Shown here one piece after another: positions 58,094 to 64,000 of a stretch of 64,000 nucleotides of DNA. A program made the translations under genes and the position numbers. Positions within the stretch are counted from its first letter, which is position 1; each line of letters starts with the position of its first letter. The notes beneath the pieces are model-generated. The model saw only the letters and a list, made by a program, of their open reading frames with translations, did no database searches and was not told the origin of the DNA. The DNA lies in NCBI RefSeq assembly GCF_000616095.1, contig NZ_BAMS01000002.1:1-64000 (forward strand), written 5' to 3'. Source of the stretch: Sneathiella glossodoripedis JCM 23214. Its GTDB lineage: Bacteria; Pseudomonadota; Alphaproteobacteria; Sneathiellales; Sneathiellaceae.

Positions 58094-59209
58094 CTATACC
58101 CCGTCCGTTAAGTACCTGCGATAACAACGGCGTCCGATGGATGTCAGAATTTCATAAGCGATCGTCCCGGCTTGCTTGGCAACTTCATCAAGGGTGATGT
58201 CGTCGCCGACCAGCGTAACAAGGTCGCCTCGCTTGCAATCTTCTTCTTCAAGGGACGTCACATCAACTGTTATCATGTCCATTGAGACGCGTCCAACTAC
58301 AGGTACCCGTTTATTGTTGATCGTACAATATGCCTTGTTTCCCAAATTCCGGAAATATCCGTCGGCATATCCTATGGCGACGGTTGCAATGCGGGACTTT
58401 TGGCCTGTGCGATAAGTGGCACCATAACCAACGGGTTTTTGGCTGTCAACGTTATGAAGTTGAAGGATTTTTCCCTGCCATTGAACAACTGGATTCATCG
58501 GATTGGCTTTGCCGGGAGTTGGGTTAGCTCCGAACAGCGCAACGCCGGGACGAACCAGATTAAAATGATACTCTTTCCCTAAAAATATGCCGCTGGAATT
58601 GGCGAAGCTCACAGGTAAGTGCTGCAACCCTTCTGGCAGGTTAGCAATCAGCTTATGAAGTTCATCAAGTTGTTCAGCATTTTGCTCGCTAGCGGGTATA
58701 TCAGCACTTGCCAGATGGCTCATCAGATATTGAACTTCGATACCGTCGAGCCAGTGGGGATTGGCCTTCAGCTCTTCTATATCTTCGGCCATCAAGCCCA
58801 GTCTGCAGATCCCAGTCTCAAGATGAATAAGCGCGGGCAGGGGACCGTGATCGTGTGCAAGCTCTGACCAGATTCGAATTTCATCAAGGCTGTTTAGAAC
58901 AGGCGTCAGACGCTCTTTGATGTATAAATCCTCGCAATCGATAAACAGACCGCCCAGAATAAATATTTCCGCATCAATCGGTAACGATTTGCGAAGGGAA
59001 ATTCCTTCCTCTGGTAAAGCCACAAAAAATTTGCGGCAGTCAGCACGGTAAAGGGCGTTACCAACTTCACTGGCGCCCAAGCCGTAGGCGTCAGCCTTGA
59101 TAACAGCCGCACATTCACTACTTTCAACTTCTGCTTTCAGGATCTGGTAGTTTTTCTGGATGGCAGTTAAATCAACGGTCAGATAACCACCGGATAACCG
59201 CGGATCCAT
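58094..59209 (-). CDS. alr: Alanine racemase
   Basis: Makes D-alanine for peptidoglycan, PLP enzyme. 371 residues. Seen: the PLP lysine in AAVIKADAYGLGASEVG near residue 39, NSSGIFLGKEYHFNLVRPG, RTGQKSRIATVAIGYADGYFRN, the second catalytic Tyr in the C-terminal part (VGYGATYRTG), and RVSMDMITVDVT. Start overlaps the dnaB stop by one base. Position between dnaB and mlaE is typical of the class. Confidence 0.95.
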   Translation of the reverse strand: MDPRLSGGYLTVDLTAIQKNYQILKAEVESSECAAVIKADAYGLGASEVGNALYRADCRKFFVALPEEGISLRKSLPIDAEIFILGGLFIDCEDLYIKERLTPVLNSLDEIRIWSELAHDHGPLPALIHLETGICRLGLMAEDIEELKANPHWLDGIEVQYLMSHLASADIPASEQNAEQLDELHKLIANLPEGLQHLPVSFANSSGIFLGKEYHFNLVRPGVALFGANPTPGKANPMNPVVQWQGKILQLHNVDSQKPVGYGATYRTGQKSRIATVAIGYADGYFRNLGNKAYCTINNKRVPVVGRVSMDMITVDVTSLEEEDCKRGDLVTLVGDDITLDEVAKQAGTIAYEILTSIGRRCYRRYLTDGV

Positions 59210-60684
59210 TAATGATGCTCCGGCAAATACTGATCGAGAGCCAGATCGCCAAAACGGGTAAATTCAGGCTGGAATTGCAGCTTAACAATTCCAATCGGAC
59301 CATGACGCTGTTTGCCGATGATGACTTCCGCCATATTGTGAACACGCGCCATGCGTTCCTGCCACTCCAAATGTTCCGGTGTGCCTTCTGACGGTTCTTT
59401 TCGGCCTTCGTAATATTCTTCGCGGTAAACAAACATCACAACATCTGCATCTTGTTCAATCGAGCCAGACTCTCGCAAGTCAGACAGCTGTGGTCGTTTG
59501 TCATCCCGGTTTTCCACCTGACGTGACAGCTGGGATAGTGCGATTACCGGAATGTCCAGCTCCTTGGCAACTGCTTTCAGGCCTTGAGTTACCTCTGAAA
59601 TTTCCTGAACCCTGTTATCGCCGCGTCCACTGCCTTTCATCAATTGCAAATAGTCGACGACTATCATGCCAAGCCCGTGACTGCGTTTTAGCCGGCGCGC
59701 ACGGGTGCGTAACGCTGCAATCGAGATCGCCGGGGTATCGTCAATATAGAGTGGCATCTCTGAAAGCAATGCGCTTTGTGGAACCAGTTTGTTTGCAAAT
59801 TCATCATCTGATAAATCACCTCGGCGCAATTTTTCCGAGCTGATTTCGGTTGCTTCTGCCAGAATACGCCCGACCAGTTGCTCAGCCGACATTTCCAGCG
59901 AAAAGAAACCTACCGGGGCGCCCTCTTTTCCCCCAGTTGCATGATATGCTTTAGCCGCATTATAGGCGATATTTGTCGCCAGCGACGTCTTCCCCATAGA
60001 CGGGCGCCCCGCCAGGATCAGCAGGTCTGACTTGTGCAGACCGCCGAGTTTAGCGTCAAGATCGCGAAGACCTGAAGTGACGCCGACAAGGTTGCCGTCA
60101 CGCTGAAATGCATCCTCAATTGATTTGACGGCAATATTAACTGCTACTCGAACAGGGGTGAGGCCCCCTTCATGAGATCCGCTTTCCGCAAGTGCAAATA
60201 GCTGCTTCTCTGCGTTTTCAATCTGTGAGGCAGATGTCTCCTCCAGAGTTGAATCATATGCGGTATTAACGATCTCTTCGCCAAGATTGATCAGCTCACG
60301 TCTAAGGGCTAGATCATAGATGATCTTCCCATAATTCTCTGCATTGATAATTGTCGTTGCAGATGCAGCAAGGCGGGCTAGATACTGGGCACCGCCGATA
60401 TCAGCCAGCGCTTCGTCATTTTCGAAATAGGATTTAAGCGTAATCGGATCTGCGATTTCCCCCCGGTCAATCAACAGTGATGCCGCATCATAAATTCGAG
60501 CATGAACGGGCTCATAGAAATGTTCTGGCTTCAGGAAAGAACTCACCTTCGCGGCTGCTTCGTTGTTAATCAGGATAGCGCCGAGCAAATCCCGCTCTGC
60601 ATCCAGATTATGGGGCAGGGTGCGATAAGTTGGTGAGGACGTATCCTCAGATGGTTTATCGGAATTGAATACAGGACTTTCCAT
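59209..60684 (-). CDS. dnaB: Replicative DNA helicase DnaB
   Basis: Unwinds DNA at the replication fork. 491 residues. Seen: N-terminal domain starting RTLPHNLDAERDLLGAILIN, Walker A in LILAGRPSMGKTSLATNIA near residue 215, Walker B-like GMIVVDYLQLM, and SREVENRDDKR-type DnaB motif (here SRQVENRDDKRPQLSDLRES), ending with a Gly-Pro loop and EFTRFGDLAL. I start at the ATG at 60684; the longer frame would add 29 unsupported residues. Three DnaA boxes lie upstream. Confidence 0.96.
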   Translation of the reverse strand: MESPVFNSDKPSEDTSSPTYRTLPHNLDAERDLLGAILINNEAAAKVSSFLKPEHFYEPVHARIYDAASLLIDRGEIADPITLKSYFENDEALADIGGAQYLARLAASATTIINAENYGKIIYDLALRRELINLGEEIVNTAYDSTLEETSASQIENAEKQLFALAESGSHEGGLTPVRVAVNIAVKSIEDAFQRDGNLVGVTSGLRDLDAKLGGLHKSDLLILAGRPSMGKTSLATNIAYNAAKAYHATGGKEGAPVGFFSLEMSAEQLVGRILAEATEISSEKLRRGDLSDDEFANKLVPQSALLSEMPLYIDDTPAISIAALRTRARRLKRSHGLGMIVVDYLQLMKGSGRGDNRVQEISEVTQGLKAVAKELDIPVIALSQLSRQVENRDDKRPQLSDLRESGSIEQDADVVMFVYREEYYEGRKEPSEGTPEHLEWQERMARVHNMAEVIIGKQRHGPIGIVKLQFQPEFTRFGDLALDQYLPEHH

Positions 60685-60751
60685 AGGCGCGACCCTAACA
60701 CAATTTGACGGGTTTGAAGGCAGGTAATTTACGCTTTTTAAGAAGAAAATT

Positions 60752-60844
60752 TGTGCATAAATTTTATACATGCCTGTGGATAACGTGGATGGAATTGAAA
60801 AGCTATTAAAGATAAGAGCACTATTGTGTGCATCTTGTGGATAA
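60752..60844 (-). promoter_or_regulatory. DnaA-box cluster upstream of dnaB
   Basis: Two perfect DnaA boxes, TTATCCACA on the minus strand (TGTGGATAA on plus) at 60775-60783 and 60836-60844, and a one-mismatch box TGTGCATAA at 60752-60760. All three have the same orientation and lie 68-160 bases before the dnaB start, within the dnaB promoter region. Confidence 0.72.
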
Positions 60845-60864
60845 TACCGGATTTAGGACTGTAA

Positions 60865-60896
60865 CAAAAAAACGGCACCTGAATACAGGTGCCGTT
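60865..60896 (-). terminator. Terminator of the rpsF-rplI operon
   Basis: AACGGCACCTG / CAGGTGCCGTT stem with an AATA loop on the plus strand; on the minus strand it is followed by T7. It separates rplI from dnaB. Confidence 0.9.
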
Positions 60897-60934
60897 CTAA
60901 GATAAGCTCATCAATTGATGAAACTAAGGCCGTC

Positions 60935-61504
60935 TTAGTCTTCGTCTTCAACTTCCGCTGTAGATTCGAAAACTTCATTACCGGATTCATCACGGGCGTC
61001 CAGTGCTGCTTCTGCAACAGCCTCAACAGATTCACCGCGTGCCTGAATTTCAGCTTCTTCTTCAGAACGGGCGATATTCACAACGATACCGACAGTTACT
61101 TCCGGGTGCAGGCGAACGCGCACGTCATGCAGACCAAGGGTTTTCAGTACCTTGTCCAAGATGACCTGTTTGCGATCAATTGTTGCCCCATTTTCAGAAA
61201 CGGCGCGGGCAATATCCTGTGTGCTAACTGAACCGTAAAGCTGCTGGCTTTCAGAGGCTGCGCGGATCAGTACAACGCTTGTACCATCCAGTTTTTCAGC
61301 GACTTTTTCAGCTTCTTCTTTACGCTTCAGGTTATCAGCTTCAAGCTGAGCCCGTTGCTTTTCAAAAATTTCAAGATTTGCCTTGTTGGCACGAAGGGCT
61401 TTGCCCTGTGGCAACAAGAAGTTGCGAGCATAGCCGTTCTTTACAGTAACGACATCACCCATTTGACCGAGTTTTTCAACACGCTCCAGCAATACTATTT
61501 CCAT
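60935..61504 (-). CDS. rplI: 50S ribosomal protein L9
   Basis: L9, a long-helix protein that spans from the ribosome surface, 189 residues. Seen: [21 protein letters not shown] opening, [21 protein letters not shown], the connecting helix ([19 protein letters not shown]), and the C-terminal domain ([16 protein letters not shown]). About 40 residues longer than enteric L9 because of an acidic tail ([13 protein letters not shown]). Fourth gene of the rpsF-rpsR-DUF2232-rplI operon, overlapping DUF2232 by one base. Confidence 0.95.
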   Translation of the reverse strand: MEIVLLERVEKLGQMGDVVTVKNGYARNFLLPQGKALRANKANLEIFEKQRAQLEADNLKRKEEAEKVAEKLDGTSVVLIRAASESQQLYGSVSTQDIARAVSENGATIDRKQVILDKVLKTLGLHDVRVRLHPEVTVGIVVNIARSEEEAEIQARGESVEAVAEAALDARDESGNEVFESTAEVEDED

Positions 61505-62466
61505 TAGTCTTCCTCCTGGTTTGGCGTGGACGCTGCGCGCTCACGAACTCCAACCCAACTATCGACCAGTCCCAGTAAAACGATCACCAGCACCAGCCAG
61601 AAAATTAAAATCATCGACAAATACACCGCAGTCAGTATGACAGAGCGATAATCCCAGCCCTTTGATACCTTGTGGATAATGGCCATCCCTTGAAGGAAAA
61701 AGGCTATTTCCAAAGTGAGTGTCACTGCTCCCAGAATGGCATCTGCCCAATTGAAGAAAAAGCTGAACGCAAAGGCTCCAATTGTCGCAACCGCCATCCA
61801 GACGGGAAGCTTCAGTTCCTGAAATGCAGGACTGGGGCGCATGTTCTTATTAAATCTGACCAGAACACCCTGTGCCAGAATGCCTGCGATCATCAGGACA
61901 ATGCCCCAGAACGGGCCGAAAAATTGTGGCAGCAGCCGGACAATCATTTCAGCCGTAACTGATTTAAACATTTCCCCCTGTTGTTGAAGCTGCGGGACAA
62001 TCTGGTTGAATTGTTCAATCAGATTGGCTTTCAGCTCCGGGTTCAGATACAGCAATGATATTGCCATTCCTGACAGGAGGATACTCACAAATACCCAGCT
62101 CACCATAAGGTTAGAGACCGGATACCAAGTTATCTTTTCGTTTTCCTCGCGCCACAACAGGGATTGGCGGGTTAGAACCAAGACCGGCAGGCCGCAAGTT
62201 AAAACATATGTCAAACTGAATAGTGGAGCGACTAGCATCGCGGCAAGAAGTGAACCTGTTGCCACTGATACCAAACCGCCTGTTATTCCCCATCCCAGTC
62301 CAGAGACGAAAAGCGGGAACACAGATAAGGTCATAATGAACATCGTCTGTAGGGCATTTACTTGTCCTGGAGCTCCTTCATTTCCCTGAAAAGAGAAAAT
62401 GAAAAGCAATGTGCTAAGTGCCCCAAGAGCTGTATTTATGCCAATGTTCTTGACCATGTTTTCCAC
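61504..62466 (-). CDS. DUF2232 membrane protein
   Basis: 320 residues, about eight hydrophobic helices, with the DUF2232 pattern ([20 protein letters not shown], then [14 protein letters not shown]). Family found between rpsR and rplI in Alphaproteobacteria and Firmicutes (YybS); function unknown. Its position in a ribosomal operon, translationally coupled to rplI, suggests growth-linked expression but not a role in the ribosome (inferred). It lacks a signal peptide beyond the first helix. Confidence 0.88.
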   Translation of the reverse strand: MENMVKNIGINTALGALSTLLFIFSFQGNEGAPGQVNALQTMFIMTLSVFPLFVSGLGWGITGGLVSVATGSLLAAMLVAPLFSLTYVLTCGLPVLVLTRQSLLWREENEKITWYPVSNLMVSWVFVSILLSGMAISLLYLNPELKANLIEQFNQIVPQLQQQGEMFKSVTAEMIVRLLPQFFGPFWGIVLMIAGILAQGVLVRFNKNMRPSPAFQELKLPVWMAVATIGAFAFSFFFNWADAILGAVTLTLEIAFFLQGMAIIHKVSKGWDYRSVILTAVYLSMILIFWLVLVIVLLGLVDSWVGVRERAASTPNQEED

Positions 62467-62503
62467 TATCGGAAAAGGCGGAACACCGCCTTCCCGGTGC
62501 TAC

Positions 62504-62737
62504 TTATTTTACTACAAACGGCAACAGGGCAATGTTGCGAGCCCGTTTGATAGCTTTGGCAAGCTCACGCTGTTTCTTGGCAGATACAGCAGTAATACGG
62601 CTTGGCATGATTTTACCGCGTTCGGAAACAAAGCGTTGCAGAAGCTTTACGTCTTTGTAATCGATTTTTGGTGCACCCTCGCCAGAGAAAGGGCAAGTCT
62701 TGCGGCGGCGGAAAAAAGGACGACGTGCATCAGACAT
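62504..62737 (-). CDS. rpsR: 30S ribosomal protein S18
   Basis: Small-subunit protein that binds S6, 77 residues. Seen: [41 protein letters not shown], and [20 protein letters not shown], all family hallmarks. One-base overlap with the rpsF stop. Confidence 0.97.
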   Translation of the reverse strand: MSDARRPFFRRRKTCPFSGEGAPKIDYKDVKLLQRFVSERGKIMPSRITAVSAKKQRELAKAIKRARNIALLPFVVK

Positions 62738-63156
62738 TATTCTTCCCCTTCATCTGTTGTTTCTTCGGAAGCTTCAGATTTGTCAGCAACGTCTTCGTCA
62801 CTGTCTTCACTGTCACGGCGGTTGCCGCGGCTGGATTTGCTCTGAAGCATGACGGAATCTTCTTCGTCAAGTTCGTCAACGCGAATGGTCATGTGACGCA
62901 GAATGTCTTCGTTCAGACGCAGATTGCGTTCCATTTCCTTGACAGCATCAACCGGTGCATCAATGTTCATGAGGACGTAATGGCCTTTGCGGTTTTTCTT
63001 GACTTTATAGGCAAGATTGCGAAGACCCCAGTTTTCAACTTTTGCGACTTTACCGTCTGCATCAGTAATAAAACCGGACATTTGTTCTGTCAGAGTATCA
63101 ACCTGTTGGGATGAAATGTCCTGACGGGCAATAAAAACTGTCTCGTAAAGAGGCAT
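62737..63156 (-). CDS. rpsF: 30S ribosomal protein S6
   Basis: Small-subunit protein, first gene of the operon, 139 residues. Seen: [40 protein letters not shown], and [18 protein letters not shown]. After residue 103 it has a 36-residue very acidic tail ([17 protein letters not shown]), longer than in enterics where the tail is poly-Glu-modified by RimK. A GGAG site precedes the ATG at 63156. Confidence 0.96.
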   Translation of the reverse strand: MPLYETVFIARQDISSQQVDTLTEQMSGFITDADGKVAKVENWGLRNLAYKVKKNRKGHYVLMNIDAPVDAVKEMERNLRLNEDILRHMTIRVDELDEEDSVMLQSKSSRGNRRDSEDSDEDVADKSEASEETTDEGEE

Positions 63157-63256
63157 ATGTATAAGCTCCTTATGGCTTGTAGGTATCTGGAGTTAGCCCA
63201 ATGCTAACCGAACAGACATAGCCGACCTCCGTCGGCAAGGAGTATTGAGGCGGCGG

Positions 63257-63284
63257 ACTATACAGATTTCTCAAGTTTATGCAA
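63257..63284 (-). promoter_or_regulatory. Candidate promoter of the rpsF operon
   Basis: Minus-strand TTGCAT (63279-63284) and TATAGT (63257-63262) with a 16-base spacer, about 100 bases before the rpsF start. The -10 is near consensus. Confidence 0.55.
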
Positions 63285-63290
63285 GTGGGC

Positions 63291-63318
63291 TTGACAGGAT
63301 TTTCAATCGTAATATGAC
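63291..63318 (+). promoter_or_regulatory. Candidate promoter of fabD
   Basis: Perfect TTGACA (63291-63296) and TATGAC (63313-63318) with a 16-base spacer, 37 bases before the fabD ATG; back-to-back with the rpsF promoter. Confidence 0.6.
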
Positions 63319-63355
63319 TGTCACAGCAATATCTAACAGGATCGGACAAGTTATA

Positions 63356-64000
63356 ATGAAACGTGCATTCGTATTTCCGGGTCAGGGAAGCCAGACAGTC
63401 GGTATGGGCAAAGAGCTTTCGGACGCTTTTACCGTTGCCAAAGAAGTCTTTCAGGAAGTGGATGATGCGCTTGGGCAAAATCTCACCAAGTTGATGACTG
63501 AAGGACCGATCGAAGAGCTGACACTTACTGAAAACACCCAACCCGCCTTGATGGCGACAAGTGTCGCAGTCGCCCGTGTCTTGGAAAAAGAGGGCGGAAA
63601 AAAACTGGCTGATATGGCTGAATTTGTGGCTGGGCATTCCTTAGGAGAATATTCAGCGCTGACAGCGGCGGGATCGTTGCAGCTCGCCGATACTGCCCGG
63701 CTTCTTAAGGCACGTGGCCTTGCCATGCAAAAAGCGGTGCCGGTTGGTGTGGGTGCTATGGCGGCATTGCTCGGTATGGATATCAAGCCCGTCGAGGATT
63801 TGGTCGCGGAAGCGGCTTCGACCTCAGAAAATGACGAAATCTGTGTTGTCGCTAATGATAATGCAGATGGTCAGGTAGTTCTGAGCGGCCATAAAGGCGC
63901 GGTTGAGCGAGTAATTGAGCTGGCTAAGGAAAAAGGCGTGCGCAAAGCAATGATGTTGCCGGTCAGCGCACCATTCCATTGTCCGTTGATGCAACCGGCT
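63356..64000 (+). CDS. fabD: Malonyl-CoA:ACP transacylase (FabD), truncated by the window end
   Basis: Loads malonyl onto ACP for fatty-acid elongation. The first 215 codons are present and the gene runs off the edge. Seen: AFVFPGQGSQTVGMGKELSD opening, the catalytic Ser in VAGHSLGEYSAL near residue 95, AMAALLGMD, and the partner His in PVSAPFHCPLM near the end. The ATG at 63356 follows a good promoter. Divergent from rpsF, the usual arrangement in the class. Confidence 0.96.
   Translation, partial: MKRAFVFPGQGSQTVGMGKELSDAFTVAKEVFQEVDDALGQNLTKLMTEGPIEELTLTENTQPALMATSVAVARVLEKEGGKKLADMAEFVAGHSLGEYSALTAAGSLQLADTARLLKARGLAMQKAVPVGVGAMAALLGMDIKPVEDLVAEAASTSENDEICVVANDNADGQVVLSGHKGAVERVIELAKEKGVRKAMMLPVSAPFHCPLMQPA

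Overview
The window is a stretch of ordinary chromosome from an alphaproteobacterium. The evidence is the gene order yceD-rpmF-plsX-fabH-ihfA-merR, the order rpsF-rpsR-DUF2232-rplI-dnaB-alr-mlaE-mlaF-radA-cvpA-purF, the pair ppx/rlmE, the run aminotransferase-hom-glpX-recJ, a mitochondrial-type ubiquinol-cytochrome c chaperone, heme A synthase and a class I PHA synthase. Base composition is moderate (roughly mid-40s to 50 % GC by eye). The style fits a marine relative of the Rhodospirillales, Kiloniellales or Sneathiellales, but the sequence alone does not fix genus or family.

Layout. 0-7.7 kb: proton pyrophosphatase, BamE, cytochrome bc1 chaperone, then the L32/phospholipid/fatty-acid cluster ending in IHF-alpha and a MerR regulator. 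7.8-12.6 kb: tRNA-Pro, heme A synthase, a VOC protein, a three-gene metY operon and a hotdog thioesterase. 12.6-13.8 kb: rplM-rpsI with a clear promoter and a leader hairpin. 13.8-19.5 kb: an orphan binding protein and a four-gene polyamine-type ABC operon. 19.9-24.7 kb: an iodotyrosine-deiodinase-like flavoprotein, a CAT-fold acyltransferase, LysE and GNAT proteins, argC and a gamma carbonic anhydrase. 24.6-33.3 kb: phaC, an OmpA-type lipoprotein, aminotransferase, hom, glpX, recJ. 33.4-38.2 kb: a patch of small unknown genes, a pentapeptide-repeat protein and PilZ, lying between tRNA-Glu and tRNA-Gln. 38.4-51.1 kb: ppx, rlmE, guaB, rsmB-like, pirin, guaA, yfgM-like, bamB, der. 51.1-64 kb: an unrecognised gene, SDR, then the purF-to-rpsF block on the minus strand, and the start of fabD.

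The strongest unexpected pattern is technical. Nine genes (hppA, fabH, the second polyamine permease, the polyamine-binding protein, phaC, guaB, bamB, purF and a 64-residue membrane protein) are each broken by one missing base. Every break is repaired by restoring a single G or C, and each repaired gene has its family's normal length. Many of these genes are normally essential, so I read the breaks as deletion errors in the assembly rather than real pseudogenes. I give the full repaired extents as CDS.

I found no CRISPR array, insertion sequence, prophage, toxin-antitoxin or defence system, and nothing I can honestly call a new multi-gene system. The best biological leads are the repeat-bearing C-terminal extension of the polyamine permease, the deiodinase homologue with its substrate-contact residues intact, three DnaA boxes in front of dnaB, two small genes missed by a 60-codon cutoff, and the duplicated-module pentapeptide protein.
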